A DNA stretch of 64,000 nucleotides, from assembly GCF_020400655.1 (NCBI RefSeq), contig NZ_JAINRC010000002.1, positions 248,001-312,000 of the forward strand, read 5' to 3'. The notes below the pieces were generated by a model that made no database searches, was not told the origin of the DNA, and saw only the letters and a program-made list of their open reading frames with translations. Source of the stretch: Streptomyces spinosus. Its GTDB lineage: Bacteria > Actinomycetota > Actinomycetes > Streptomycetales > Streptomycetaceae. Below, piece by piece: positions 23,092-31,759 of the stretch; the first letter of the stretch is position 1; each line of letters starts with the position of its first letter. The position numbers were made by a program, and so were the translations under genes.

Positions 23092-24285
23092 TCAGGCCGG
23101 TGCGTTGGCCGGTGACACCGCGTCCGCCCGCTCCCGCACGACGCGCCGTCGCGGGGCCGGGACGAGCAGCGGGTTGGCGACGCCCCAGGCCGCGCCCCTG
23201 CAGACCAGTTCCTTGTAGACGGCGGCGATCCGGCCGGTCAGGGCCGCCCGCACCGCGCGGTCGTCGGCGGTGACGTACTGGATCAGGCCTTCCTTGCGGC
23301 CCAGCGAGACGCACTGGTTGAAGTAACGCAGCGGCACCTTGGGGAGCTTGCCGCCGGTCAGGCGCGCCGCGATGGCGTCGGCGGCCTGCCAGGCGGTGGG
23401 GACGCCCGAGGCGCACGACATCCGCAGCGGCTTGTCGCCGGCGCCCGTCGCCAGGGCCGCGTCGCCGACGGCGTACACGTCCGGGTGCGAGACCGAGCGC
23501 ATGGACCGGTCGACGACGATCCGGCCGGCGCCGGTGACCTCGAGGCCGGTGGCCCGCGCGACCGGGTGGACGGCGAAGCCGGTGGTCCACACGGTGACCG
23601 CGGCCGGGACCGTGGCGCCGTCGGCGGTGGTGACGTGGCCGGCCGCCACGGCGGTGACGTCGGTGTGCTCGTGCACCGTGACGCCGAGCCCGGCGAGGAC
23701 CCCGCGCACGTGGTCGCGGCCCTTCGCGGAGAGCCAGTCGCCGAGGCCGCCGCGGGTGACGAGGGTGACGTCGAGGTCCGGGCGGGCCTCGGCGATCTCG
23801 GCCGCAGCCTCCAGACCGGTGAGGCCGCCGCCGACCACGGCCACCGGCTGTCCGGCCGTCAGCCCGGCCAGCCGCTCGCGCAGCCGCAGCGCTCCGGCAC
23901 GGCTCGTGATCTCGTGGGCGTGCTCCGCCACGCCGGGGACGCCCTGGTCGCTCCAGCCGCTGCCCAGGGCGTACACGAGGGTGTCGTACTCCAGTTCCCC
24001 GGTGCCGTCCGCGCCGGTGACGGCGACCGTCCTGCGGTCGACGTCGACGCCGGTGACCCGCGCGAGCCTCAGCCGCACACCGGTGCCCGCGAACATCTCG
24101 CCGAGCGGCCGGGACTTGAGGTCCTGGCCGGTGGCGAGCTGGTGCAGGCGGACGCGCTCCACGAAGTCGGGTTCGGCGTTGACGAGGGTGATGGAGACGT
24201 CTTCGGGGCGCAGCCGCCTGGCGAGGCGGCCGGCGGCGATGGCTCCGGTGTATCCGGCTCCGAGGACGACGATGCGGTGCTGCAT
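23092..24285 (-). CDS. NAD(P)/FAD-dependent oxidoreductase (type II NADH dehydrogenase-like)
   Basis: The 397-residue product has two Rossmann dinucleotide folds: the N-terminal FAD motif VVLGAGYTGAIAAGRL and the internal NAD(P)H motif VAVVGGGLTGLEAAAEIAE (about 150). A later FAD-binding segment reads HPDVYAVGDAA. This is the pyridine nucleotide-disulfide/NDH-2 fold; no redox-active CxxxxC is visible. It probably oxidises NAD(P)H to a quinone or other acceptor. ATG 24285 has CAGGA close upstream and AGGAG slightly further. It lies just downstream of an ECF41-type sigma gene; targets of ECF41 sigmas are typically adjacent oxidoreductase-type genes. Two palindromes lie in the 116-nt gap. Confidence 0.9.
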   Translation of the reverse strand: MQHRIVVLGAGYTGAIAAGRLARRLRPEDVSITLVNAEPDFVERVRLHQLATGQDLKSRPLGEMFAGTGVRLRLARVTGVDVDRRTVAVTGADGTGELEYDTLVYALGSGWSDQGVPGVAEHAHEITSRAGALRLRERLAGLTAGQPVAVVGGGLTGLEAAAEIAEARPDLDVTLVTRGGLGDWLSAKGRDHVRGVLAGLGVTVHEHTDVTAVAAGHVTTADGATVPAAVTVWTTGFAVHPVARATGLEVTGAGRIVVDRSMRSVSHPDVYAVGDAALATGAGDKPLRMSCASGVPTAWQAADAIAARLTGGKLPKVPLRYFNQCVSLGRKEGLIQYVTADDRAVRAALTGRIAAVYKELVCRGAAWGVANPLLVPAPRRRVVRERADAVSPANAPA

Positions 24286-24338
24286 TTCCTGGCTCCTGTC
24301 TTGAGCGGATTCGCCCCTTGAACCGGGCGCCCCGCCGT

Positions 24339-24373
24339 TTCCTGACAGGAACCGGATGTGAAGCACGTCACAT
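24339..24373. promoter_or_regulatory. two palindromes before the oxidoreductase gene, one CRP-like
   Basis: TTCCTG-A-CAGGAA (24339-24351) is followed by ATGTGA-agcacg-TCACAT (24356-24373). The second fits TGTGA-N6-TCACA and also the Streptomyces Crp pattern GTG-N6-GNCAC. It lies about 70 nt upstream of the oxidoreductase ATG. Confidence 0.65.
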
Positions 24374-24401
24374 GGTGGTCGGTGGGCTGGAGCCCGGAAT
24401 C

Positions 24402-25346
24402 TCAGAAGGGCCGGAGCAGGGGTTCGCCGTGGTCGGTGGCCGCCCAGTGCCGGGTCGCGCGTTCGAGCTTGTCGGGGTTGGCCTGGCCGCGGAACGCGCG
24501 GATGCCGTCGGCGGTGACCTCCAGGCAGATGACGCCGATGACCCGCCCGTCGAGGACCGCCACGACGGCCGGCTCGCCGTTGGCGGTGGTGGCGTAGATC
24601 CCGGGCGAGCCGCCTACCAGGTTGCGCTTGGCCGTGCCGGGCTTGAACAGGCCCCGCATGAACGTGGCGACCGCGAGCGCGCCCTCGAACGCCTTCGTGC
24701 GGGCCGGGACCTTGCCGCCGCCGTCGCCGATCGAGACGGCGTCCTGGGTGAGCAGCCGTACCAGCGGCTCGGTCCGGCCGCTGGTGGCGGCGGCCAGGAA
24801 CTCCTCGACGATCCGCCGGGCGGCGGCCTCGTCGATCTCGATGCGGGCCTTGCCGTCCGCGACGTGCTTCTTGGCCCGGTGGAGGATCTGCTGGCTGGCG
24901 GCCTCGCTGATGTCGAGGATCCCGGCGATCTCCCGGTGCGGGTAGTCGAAGGCCTCCCGCAGCACGTACACCGCCCGCTCGCCCGGGGTCAGGCGCTCCA
25001 GCAGGGTGAGGACGGCGTACGACACCGACTCGCGCTGTTCCGCGGTGTCGGCCGGGCCCAGCATCGGGTCGCCGGCGAGCAGCGGCTCGGGCAGCCACTG
25101 GCCCACGTAGGTCTCGCGGCGCGCGCGGGCCGAGGTGAGCTGGTTGAGGCAGAGGTTGGTGAGCACCTTCGTCAGCCAGGCCTCGGGGACCTCGACGTGG
25201 CCGGCGCCGGCGGCCTGCCAGCGCAGGAACGTCTCCTGCACGGCGTCCTCGGCCTCGCTCGCCGAGCCGAGCAGGCGGTAGGCGATGGCCTCCAGCCGGG
25301 GCCGGGCCGCCTCGAACCGCTCCACGTCGCTCACTGTCAGGGCCAT
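24402..25346 (-). CDS. ECF41-type sigma factor with SnoaL-like C-terminal extension
   Basis: This is a 314-residue sigma factor. Region 2 is at about 10-75 (ASEAEDAVQETFLRWQAAG), region 4 at about 115-175 (RLTPGERAVYVLREAFDYPH, REIAGILDISEAASQQILHR), and a SnoaL/NTF2-like domain fills 190-314. ECF41 hallmarks are visible: the WLPEPL linker, DGGGKV in the extension and NPDKL near the C-terminus. In this group the fused domain tunes sigma activity and there is no separate anti-sigma factor. ATG 25346 gives the expected length. The adjacent oxidoreductase is the probable target, although the canonical TGTCACA -35 was not found. A free-standing SnoaL-like protein is divergent from it. Confidence 0.92.
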   Translation of the reverse strand: MALTVSDVERFEAARPRLEAIAYRLLGSASEAEDAVQETFLRWQAAGAGHVEVPEAWLTKVLTNLCLNQLTSARARRETYVGQWLPEPLLAGDPMLGPADTAEQRESVSYAVLTLLERLTPGERAVYVLREAFDYPHREIAGILDISEAASQQILHRAKKHVADGKARIEIDEAAARRIVEEFLAAATSGRTEPLVRLLTQDAVSIGDGGGKVPARTKAFEGALAVATFMRGLFKPGTAKRNLVGGSPGIYATTANGEPAVVAVLDGRVIGVICLEVTADGIRAFRGQANPDKLERATRHWAATDHGEPLLRPF

Positions 25347-25433
25347 GCCCGGGATCCTAGCCGCCCCGGCCCCCGCCGGGCGGGGGCCGCGGGTTCTCCC
25401 CGGGAGTCCGCCGGCGCGCCCCGGCGCGGCTGG

Positions 25434-25445
25434 TATGACTGCTGC
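25434..25445 (+). promoter_or_regulatory. -10 box of a probable leaderless promoter
   Basis: TATGAC (25434-25439) ends 6 nt before the ATG at 25446, and no Shine-Dalgarno is present. The mRNA would start at or beside the initiation codon. Confidence 0.5.
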
Positions 25446-25826
25446 ATGCTGGAAGAAGCCGCTCAGTCAGCGATCGACATGTTCCTCTCCGCGTTCAACG
25501 CGCGCGAGGACGGCCAGGTGATCTCCCTGCTGTCCCAGGCCCTCACCCCCGACGTGGTGTTCTGGGGCCCGCTGGGACGCAGCGAGGGAGTGGAGGCGGT
25601 CGAACGGTTCGTGCTGGACATCCGTCGCCACCCCGCCGGCGCCGGCACGATGGTCCGCTGTTCGGCGGTGGACATGCCGGGTGAATGGGCCCGCTACCAG
25701 TGGGCCTTCACCACACCGGACGGCGGGCCCCGGCTGGCCGGGACGGACGTGGTGCACCTGCGGCCCCGTACGCACCTCATCGACCAGGTGATCGTCTTCG
25801 CGGGGGACCTCCGGCCCGCCCCCTGA
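25446..25826 (+). CDS. SnoaL/NTF2-like small protein
   Basis: This 126-residue protein has an alpha+beta cone: N-terminal helix (AAQSAIDMFLSAFNAREDGQ), ISLLSQALTPDVVFWGPLGR, VEAVERFVLDIRRHP and strands WARYQWAFTT / VVHLRPRTHLIDQVIVFAGD. This is the SnoaL-like polyketide cyclase/ketosteroid isomerase fold, used for many catalytic and binding roles. It is divergent from the ECF41 sigma factor, whose own C-terminus is of the same fold. ATG 25446 appears leaderless. No catalytic residues can be assigned. Shared-ligand sensing with the sigma factor is possible but speculative. Confidence 0.82.
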   Translation: MLEEAAQSAIDMFLSAFNAREDGQVISLLSQALTPDVVFWGPLGRSEGVEAVERFVLDIRRHPAGAGTMVRCSAVDMPGEWARYQWAFTTPDGGPRLAGTDVVHLRPRTHLIDQVIVFAGDLRPAP

Positions 25827-26024
25827 CCCCCCTCCCGGCAGCGCCGGGACGGTGCCGGGGAGGGGGGTCGGGCCGTGGCTCGTTGGGCCGGTCGGGTGTA
25901 TCCGTCATCCGAATGGCCGCACGTCGCACGCTCAGGGCCCCGAGCGCGGCCTCGCGTGGCGAGGATGGCGGGTGACCGACGTCCTGTCGTGGGCGGACGG
26001 CGAGCATCGGGAGACGGACGACTG

Positions 26025-27749
26025 GTGAGCATCCTCAACGAACCCCAGGGCGGTGGCGCCCCAGCCGAGGACTCGTACGAGAACGAGTTGCCGGTCCGGC
26101 GCAAGCAGCCCGGCAACGTCGTGGTGAAGTGGCTGACGACCACCGACCACAAGACGATCGGCACCCTCTATCTGTCGACGTCCTTCGGGTTCTTCCTGGC
26201 CGGCGGGGTGATGGCGCTGATCATCCGCGCCGAACTGGCCCGTCCCGGACTCCAGGTCGTCTCGAAGGAGCAGTACAACCAGCTGTTCACGATGCACGGC
26301 ACCGTGATGCTGCTGATGTTCGCCACCCCGTTGTTCGCCGGCTTCACCAACTGGATCATGCCGCTCCAGATCGGCGCGCCCGACGTGGCCTTTCCCCGGC
26401 TGAACATGTTCGCCTACTGGCTGTACCTGTTCGGCTCGCTCATCGCGGTGGCCGGCTTCCTCACCCCGAACGGAGCGGCCGACTTCGGCTGGTTCGCCTA
26501 CACGCCCCTGTCCGACGCGATCCGCACCCCCGGGGTCGGCGCGAACATGTGGATCCTGGGTCTGGCGTTCTCCGGCTTCGGCACCATCCTCGGTGCCGTC
26601 AACTTCATCACCACGATCACCGCGATGCGCGCGCCCGGCATGACCATGTTCCGCATGCCGATCTTCACCTGGAACGTGCTGCTGACCAGTGTCCTGGTCC
26701 TGTTCGCCTTCCCGGTGCTGGCCGCCGCCCTGTTCGCGCTGGCGGCCGACCGCATCTTCGGCGCCCATGTGTACGACGCGGCCAACGGCGGCCCGATCCT
26801 GTGGCAGCACCTCTTCTGGTTCTTCGGCCATCCGGAGGTGTACATCATCGCGCTGCCGTTCTTCGGCATCGTCACCGAGGTCATCCCGGTGTTCTCCCGC
26901 AAGCCGATCTTCGGCTACATGGGCCTCGTCGCCGCGACCATCGCCATCGCCGGCCTGTCGGTCACGGTGTGGGCCCACCACATGTTCCCCACCGGCGCGG
27001 TGCTGCTGCCGTTCTTCTCCTTCATGACCTTCCTGATCGCCGTACCGACCGGGGTGAAGTTCTTCAACTGGATCGGCACGATGTGGAAGGGCTCGTTGTC
27101 CTTCGAGACACCCATGCTCTGGGTGACCGGCTTCCTCGTGACGTTCCTCTTCGGCGGCCTGACCGGTGTCATCCTGGCCTCCCCGCCCATGGACTTCCAC
27201 GTGACGGACAGCTACTTCGTGGTGGCCCACTTCCACTACGTCGTCTTCGGCACGGTGGTCTTCGCGATGTTCGCCGGCTTCCACTTCTGGTGGCCCAAGT
27301 TCACCGGCAAGATGCTCGACGAGCGCCTGGGCAAGATCTGCTTCTGGACCCTGTTCACCGGCTTCCACGGCACCTTCCTGGTCCAGCACTGGCTGGGCGC
27401 CGAGGGCATGCCGCGCCGCTACGCCGACTACCTGGCCGCCGACGGCTTCACCGCGCTGAACACGGTGTCCTCCATCAGCTCCTTCCTGCTCGGCCTGTCG
27501 ATCCTGCCGTTCCTCTACAACGTCTGGAAGACGGCCAAGTACGGCAAGCCGGTCGGCGTGGACGACCCGTGGGGCTACGGCCGTTCGCTGGAGTGGGCGA
27601 CCTCCTGCCCGCCGCCCCGGCACAACTTCCTCACCCTGCCCCGGATCCGCAGCGAGTCCCCGGCGTTCGACCTGCACCACCCGGACATCGCGATGCGGGA
27701 GCAGGAGGGCCACACCACCGCGATCACGAGCGACCGGGGCCGGGCGTGA
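26025..27749 (+). CDS. ctaD: cytochrome c oxidase subunit I (aa3-type), stand-alone paralogue
   Basis: The 574-residue product is a full-length heme-copper oxidase subunit I with 12 transmembrane helices. Ligands are visible: [10 protein letters not shown] (heme a His), [11 protein letters not shown] (CuB His with the cross-linked Tyr), VWAHHM (CuB His pair) and [10 protein letters not shown] (heme a3 and a His). It reduces O2 to water and pumps protons. GTG 26025 is chosen because the product then begins MSILNEPQ like known Streptomyces CtaD; an ATG at 25965 would add an unlikely tail. There is no ctaC, ctaE or ctaF nearby, so this is probably a second ctaD copy that uses subunits encoded elsewhere. 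It overlaps the next gene by GTGA. Confidence 0.96.
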   Translation: MSILNEPQGGGAPAEDSYENELPVRRKQPGNVVVKWLTTTDHKTIGTLYLSTSFGFFLAGGVMALIIRAELARPGLQVVSKEQYNQLFTMHGTVMLLMFATPLFAGFTNWIMPLQIGAPDVAFPRLNMFAYWLYLFGSLIAVAGFLTPNGAADFGWFAYTPLSDAIRTPGVGANMWILGLAFSGFGTILGAVNFITTITAMRAPGMTMFRMPIFTWNVLLTSVLVLFAFPVLAAALFALAADRIFGAHVYDAANGGPILWQHLFWFFGHPEVYIIALPFFGIVTEVIPVFSRKPIFGYMGLVAATIAIAGLSVTVWAHHMFPTGAVLLPFFSFMTFLIAVPTGVKFFNWIGTMWKGSLSFETPMLWVTGFLVTFLFGGLTGVILASPPMDFHVTDSYFVVAHFHYVVFGTVVFAMFAGFHFWWPKFTGKMLDERLGKICFWTLFTGFHGTFLVQHWLGAEGMPRRYADYLAADGFTALNTVSSISSFLLGLSILPFLYNVWKTAKYGKPVGVDDPWGYGRSLEWATSCPPPRHNFLTLPRIRSESPAFDLHHPDIAMREQEGHTTAITSDRGRA

Positions 27750-28096
27750 GCGGTCTGCCCCAGCAGGGGACCGGAGTCGGCGGCGACCTCGGCAACGAGG
27801 TCGAGGGCTACCTGCTGTGGCAGGCCAGGGTCGCGGAGGCGGAGCAGCGCGCCCGCGAGTTCGCCGGCTCCCTGGACTGGCTGACGACGGCGCAGCGCGA
27901 GGAGGTCGAACGGCGCTACGCCGCCGACAGCCTGCTGCGGGCCCGGGCCGACCTCGAACGCGTCGCGGCCCGGTGCGTGTCGCTGCGGGCCGAGTACGAG
28001 CAGCGGTACGCCGAACTGCGGCGGCGCTGCGTGGGCGTGGCGCTCGCGGTGTGCGCCTGTTTCACCACCCTGGCCGCCCTGCTGCTGGCCCTGTGA
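27746..28096 (+). CDS. small coiled-coil membrane protein translationally coupled to ctaD
   Basis: The 116-residue product is soluble and heptad-like over residues 20-90 ([70 protein letters not shown]). It ends with one transmembrane helix ([20 protein letters not shown]) and two residues after. This tail-anchored topology would place the coiled coil in the cytoplasm. Its GTG overlaps the ctaD stop (GTGA, 27746-27749), indicating translational coupling, so it may help assemble or stabilise this oxidase copy. No family was recognised; the role is an inference from coupling. Confidence 0.8.
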   Translation: MSGLPQQGTGVGGDLGNEVEGYLLWQARVAEAEQRAREFAGSLDWLTTAQREEVERRYAADSLLRARADLERVAARCVSLRAEYEQRYAELRRRCVGVALAVCACFTTLAALLLAL

Positions 28097-28294
28097 CCGA
28101 CGCCGGCCGGTTTGCCGGGGCATCCGCGGGCCACTCGGGACCGGTGGTGTCCAGGGGGGACGTGAGGCAGACCGGGAGGCGGCCGATGAGCGCGGTGAAC
28201 CCTGGCCCGGGCCCAGTGCCTGTTCGGTCCCGTCGGCGGCGGGTGGCCCCTGCCGCACCTGCGCGGATTCGAGTGGGTCTCCACCGGGTCCGCC

Positions 28295-28963
28295 GTGACG
28301 GGTGACGCGAGGCCCGGCCGCCGGACGCGGACGCGTTTCGAGGGGTGGATCGTCGGGACCGGGACGGCGTCCGGCACCCGGGTGGTGCTGGGCCACTGGG
28401 GCGGGTCGCCGTTCGGGCGGTTCAGCGACGTCATGGTCGAGCGGGCGGACGGGCACCGGCTGCTGCTGGCGCCCTCCCGGCGGACCGCCGACTTCATCGC
28501 CGCGACCTACTCCTTCGACGACGTGGAGATCACGCCCGTCACCGTACGGGTCGCGGGCCGGCACTGGCAGATCACGGCCGGCCCGCTGGACCTGCGCCTC
28601 ACCACCGGCCCGCGGGGCCCCATGGGCCGGCTGCTGCGCGCCGTACCCGCGCCGCTCGCCGCCCGGCCGGCCTGGACGGTGCTGACGTACCCGCCCGCGC
28701 GGCTGCTGCTCGGCGTGCGCACGCGGGGCAGCGCGGGCGGCGGGCGGCGCGAGTGGTACGGCGCCCTGGACCTGCTCCCGGTCGTGTCGGCCACCACGGT
28801 GTACGACGGCCGGGACCAGGGTCCGCTCGCGCCGGTCGCGCCGCCCGTGCGGTTCGGGTTCGGTTCCACGCCCCGCGCGCCCAGCGCCGTACGGGTGGTC
28901 ACGACCGTGGAGCTCCCCCGCTCTCCCGGGCCGCGCCGTGGGCCGGCCACCCGGACCAGCTGA
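28295..28963 (+). CDS. hypothetical protein
   Basis: This 222-residue product has no signal peptide or membrane segment. The N-terminal two-thirds is alternating beta-type sequence (TRFEGWIVGTGTASGTRVVL, GHWGGSPFGRFSDVMVERAD, GHRLLLAPSRRTADFIAATY, SFDDVEITPVTVRVAG). A conserved-looking WTVLTYPPARLLLGVRTRGS follows, then a Pro/Arg-rich tail that overlaps an L,D-transpeptidase relic on the other strand. I do not recognise a family. GTG 28295 is the first start after an in-frame stop at 28196 but has no clear Shine-Dalgarno; the frame between (AQCLFGPVGGGWPLPHLRGF) looks protein-like, so the true 5' end may be further upstream or altered. Confidence 0.6.
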   Translation: MTGDARPGRRTRTRFEGWIVGTGTASGTRVVLGHWGGSPFGRFSDVMVERADGHRLLLAPSRRTADFIAATYSFDDVEITPVTVRVAGRHWQITAGPLDLRLTTGPRGPMGRLLRAVPAPLAARPAWTVLTYPPARLLLGVRTRGSAGGGRREWYGALDLLPVVSATTVYDGRDQGPLAPVAPPVRFGFGSTPRAPSAVRVVTTVELPRSPGPRRGPATRTS

Positions 28964-29102
28964 GGTTCCGGTCGCCGTAGCCGTTGCCGGCCTCGACGGT
29001 GTCCTTGGAGCCGGTGACGCGGATGACGTCGCCGGGGATGACCCGCCGGTAGAAGCGTTCGGCGGTGCCGTCGGTGGCGAGGCCGACGCAGCGCCGACGG
29101 TG
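28899..29102 (-). pseudogene. L,D-transpeptidase C-terminal fragment
   Basis: The minus strand encodes HRRRCVGLATDGTAERFYRR followed by VIPGDVIRVTGSKDTVEAGN and GYGDRNLSW, ending at a TGA (28899). This is the distal part of a Streptomyces L,D-transpeptidase, starting at a scrambled version of the SHGCVGL active-site motif. Everything upstream, including signal peptide and fold core, is missing. The fragment overlaps the 3' end of the preceding hypothetical gene. Confidence 0.75.
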
Positions 29103-29125
29103 AGCCAGTGCTCGACGGCCGCCCG

Positions 29126-29224
29126 CCGGTCCCGCGGGGCCGGCTCCGCTCCGCCGACGCCCGCCGGCTGTACGAGCACACGGCCGTCGGCACCAAGGTC
29201 ACGATCACGGGCAGCGGGACGTGA
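29126..29224 (+). pseudogene. second L,D-transpeptidase C-terminal fragment, opposite strand
   Basis: The plus strand encodes RLRSADARRLYEHTAVGTKV followed by TITGSGT and a stop (29222-29224), the usual C-terminus after HGC(V/I)R in ErfK/YbiS L,D-transpeptidases. The catalytic Cys and everything before are gone. It lies back to back with the fragment at 28899-29102; both break at their active-site region. Confidence 0.7.
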
Positions 29225-29235
29225 CGCCGCCCCGG

Positions 29236-30183
29236 CTACTCCTCGTCGCTGGTCTTCACGGGCGACGCCCTGCCCGGCTCCGGCAGCTGGGCCAGCTCGG
29301 AGCGCACGAGCAGTACGTCACCGACGAACAGGTCGTAGACCACGATCCCGATCACGGCGCCGACCAGCGGACCGACGATCGGGATCCACCAGTACGCGCT
29401 GAACGAGCCGGACACGCTCCCCGGGAACGCCAGGCTGCCCCAGCCCGCCGCGTAGGTGAGCAGGCGTGGCCCGAAGTCACGGGCCGGGTTGATGGCGTAG
29501 CCGGCGTTCGCGCCGTAGGACATGCCGATCGCGGCGACGACGAAACCCACGACCAGCGGGGCGAGGTTGGCCTTCACGGCCTGGTTGCGCAGGTCGAGCA
29601 CGGCCGCGATCAGCATGAGCAGGAAGGCCGTGCCGACGATCTGGTCGATGAGCGGCCCCCAGATGCCGCCGTGGAAGTACGGGGCCGGGAACGTCGCGAA
29701 GATCGAGAACGTGGCATTGGTGTGCCCGTTCACCTTCGGTCCCGTCACCGTGCTGTCGTAGGCGTCGATCGCGTTGTGGTAGACGAGGTAGACCAGCGCG
29801 GCGCCGGTGAGGGCGCCGACGACCTGCGCGAACCAGTACGGCAGCACCTTGGCCCAGGGGAAGCCGCGGCGCACGGCCATGGCCAGGGTCACCGCCGGGT
29901 TGATGTGGGCGCCGCTGACGCCGCCGGCCACGTAGACGCCGAAGACGACGGCCAGCGCCCAGCCCCAGGTGATCAGCAGCCAGTCACCGGCCGCGAGGAA
30001 GATCGTGGTGGGGGTGGCGGCCCGGCCCGAACCGGGCAGCGCCGCGACCGCCATCGCGCCCACACCGCAGCCGAAGGCGATGAGGACGAGGGTTCCGAGG
30101 AACTCCGCCAGGCACTCGCCGAGCAGTCCGCCCCGGCTTCTGAGCCGTGACGTCTTGACGAGCGGAGGGATGTCGACAGCCAT
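29236..30183 (-). CDS. MIP-family glycerol facilitator/aquaporin
   Basis: The 315-residue product has six transmembrane helices and two half-helix loops bearing the channel motifs: GAHINPAVTLA and GYAINPARDFGPR. The Asp directly after the second NPAR is the residue that marks glycerol facilitators (GlpF type) rather than water channels. The central periplasmic loop is long (about 30 residues with TGPKVNGHTNATF). It would conduct glycerol or other small neutral solutes across the cytoplasmic membrane. ATG 30183 has AAGGGGG upstream. Unlike usual glp operons, glpK and glpD are not adjacent, so it stands alone here. Confidence 0.93.
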   Translation of the reverse strand: MAVDIPPLVKTSRLRSRGGLLGECLAEFLGTLVLIAFGCGVGAMAVAALPGSGRAATPTTIFLAAGDWLLITWGWALAVVFGVYVAGGVSGAHINPAVTLAMAVRRGFPWAKVLPYWFAQVVGALTGAALVYLVYHNAIDAYDSTVTGPKVNGHTNATFSIFATFPAPYFHGGIWGPLIDQIVGTAFLLMLIAAVLDLRNQAVKANLAPLVVGFVVAAIGMSYGANAGYAINPARDFGPRLLTYAAGWGSLAFPGSVSGSFSAYWWIPIVGPLVGAVIGIVVYDLFVGDVLLVRSELAQLPEPGRASPVKTSDEE

Positions 30184-30281
30184 GGAGGCCCCCTTGAAGA
30201 GAGCGAAGCGGCCAATAGCCCCATATTGGCCCACAACGTCACTCCCCGCAGGGTGACCGCTTCCGGTCGGTCAACGGCCGC

Positions 30282-30956
30282 TCAGCCGTCGAGGTCGTCG
30301 GCGTAGTGCCGGAACCCGTGCCGCTCCCGGTGCAGGCTCCACAGCCTCTCCGCGAGGACACTCGGGTCCTTGCGCTCGTGACCTGCCGTGATGGCCCCGG
30401 GGATGACCAGCTGGGCGACGTGGATGCCCTCACCCGCCAGCCGGTCGTGCAGCAGGTGCCCGTACGCGCTCTCCGCCGCGAAGGCGATCGAGGTGCCGGC
30501 CCGCTCGGGATGCGGTACGGCGGCGCTCCCGCCGTTGACGAACAGGATCGTCCCGCGCCCCAGCCGTCGCATGCCCGGCAGCACCTGCTGCACGGCGGCC
30601 ACCGGCCCGTACACGGAGAACTCGATCGGGCCCACCAGGTCCCGGTGCCGGGTCTCCAGCACGGGCCGCATGAAGTCGCGGTGCGGCACCGGGCTGTATT
30701 GGAGCACCTCGACGGTCCCGAGTGCGTCGGCCAGCTCGCCCAGCGCCGCGGCCAGCTCCTCCGGCCGGCGCACGTCGGCGGCGAACCCGCGGGCGGTGAC
30801 GCCCTCGGCCGCCAGTGCGCCGGCGATCGCGTCCAGCCGCCCCCGGTCCCGCGCGACGAGCCCGACGGCGAACCCCTCGCGCCCGAACCGCCGCGCGACG
30901 GCGGTCCCGAGTCCCGGCCCGGCTCCCACGATGGCGACACTGCTCATACCCGTCAT
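30282..30956 (-). CDS. atypical SDR-family protein
   Basis: This 224-residue product has an SDR-like N-terminal Rossmann motif, AIVGAGPGLGTAVARRFG, and the typical ADVRRPEEL acidic segment. The catalytic Tyr-x-x-x-Lys is missing: the equivalent stretch reads AFAAESAYGHLLHDRL, with Tyr but His-Leu-Leu instead of the Lys spacing. NNAG is also replaced by YSPVP. It may be a divergent reductase or a cofactor-binding protein without SDR chemistry. ATG 30956 is assumed; an ATG three codons later is equally possible. Neighbours (glycerol facilitator, 2OG oxygenase) do not indicate a pathway. Confidence 0.8.
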   Translation of the reverse strand: MTGMSSVAIVGAGPGLGTAVARRFGREGFAVGLVARDRGRLDAIAGALAAEGVTARGFAADVRRPEELAAALGELADALGTVEVLQYSPVPHRDFMRPVLETRHRDLVGPIEFSVYGPVAAVQQVLPGMRRLGRGTILFVNGGSAAVPHPERAGTSIAFAAESAYGHLLHDRLAGEGIHVAQLVIPGAITAGHERKDPSVLAERLWSLHRERHGFRHYADDLDG

Positions 30957-31027
30957 CCGTACCGCGCGCCCGGCCTCCTCACACCGCCCGCCGCCTCACC
31001 AGGGGGCGGGCGGCGCCGGCCGTCCGG

Positions 31028-31714
31028 TCAGGCCATCCAGAAGAACACCGCCGTCATCCGCTTCTCCTCCAGCGTCCGGCCGGAGTAACCGGTCGCGCTG
31101 TGCACCAGGTTGGCGTGGTAGAGCAGCAGGCGGTTGTACCGGTGCGGGACGCGGACGTCCTCCTCGAAGTGGTCCGCCGGGACGAACCGCGTCCCCAGCG
31201 CCTCGACCAGGTTGGTGTGCGGGGCCTGCACGATGTTGCCGCCGAGCCGGCCGCCCGGCAGCGACTGGCGGTAGAAGGCGGTCCCGCAGTCCCCCGGCAG
31301 CCCGGGGTTGAGGTAGAGCACGGCCGCGTACCGGCACAGCGCGCGGGAGTCGGTGTGCGGGCGGGGTTCGCTCTCGCCCTCGCCGACCACCTGCACGCAG
31401 TTGTGGTTGAGGGTGCCGCCGCCCGGCGCCCGCTGCACCCACAGCTCCCGCGCCCCGGTCGCCTTCCGCACCAGCCTCTCGACCCGGGCGAGTTCCCCCG
31501 GCTCCAGGGCGGGCATGGCGCGCAGGCCGGGCCAGGTCTCGGAGGTGTACGGGTACCCCTCGGCCCAGTCGTCCTTGGCCAGGCACCGCTCCCGTACGGC
31601 GTCGGCGTCCGGCAGGACGTCGTCCAGCACCCAGTAGTCGCGGCCCCGGGTGGGCTTGCGGTAGGGCAGGACGGGCAGCGCGGCCGGGGGCCGGGGCGGT
31701 GACGGTGGGGGCAT
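31028..31714 (-). CDS. 2-oxoglutarate/Fe(II) oxygenase-like protein (DUF6445 type)
   Basis: This 228-residue cytoplasmic product contains the double-stranded beta-helix signature: EPRPHTDSRALCRYAAVLYL supplies the HxD iron ligands, and LLLYHANLVHSATGYSG supplies the distal His and a following Arg-containing segment (GRTLEEKR). A Pro-rich N-terminus is followed by YWVLDDVLPDADAVRE, typical of the DUF6445/prolyl hydroxylase-like group. It probably hydroxylates a protein or small substrate; the target cannot be inferred. ATG 31714 has no strong SD. It is divergent from a DUF4142 gene, with a 15-bp direct repeat pair in the gap. Confidence 0.85.
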   Translation of the reverse strand: MPPPSPPRPPAALPVLPYRKPTRGRDYWVLDDVLPDADAVRERCLAKDDWAEGYPYTSETWPGLRAMPALEPGELARVERLVRKATGARELWVQRAPGGGTLNHNCVQVVGEGESEPRPHTDSRALCRYAAVLYLNPGLPGDCGTAFYRQSLPGGRLGGNIVQAPHTNLVEALGTRFVPADHFEEDVRVPHRYNRLLLYHANLVHSATGYSGRTLEEKRMTAVFFWMA

Positions 31715-31759
31715 GCGGCGAATCTAGGGGCGGTCCCGCTCTGCCTTCACCCGGGAAGT

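Noticed and set aside
28186..28305. 39-codon ORF with good ribosome binding site upstream of the hypothetical gene
   Set aside because: The peptide is Arg/Pro-rich without features and ends inside the next gene; it could be a leader ORF but I cannot support it.
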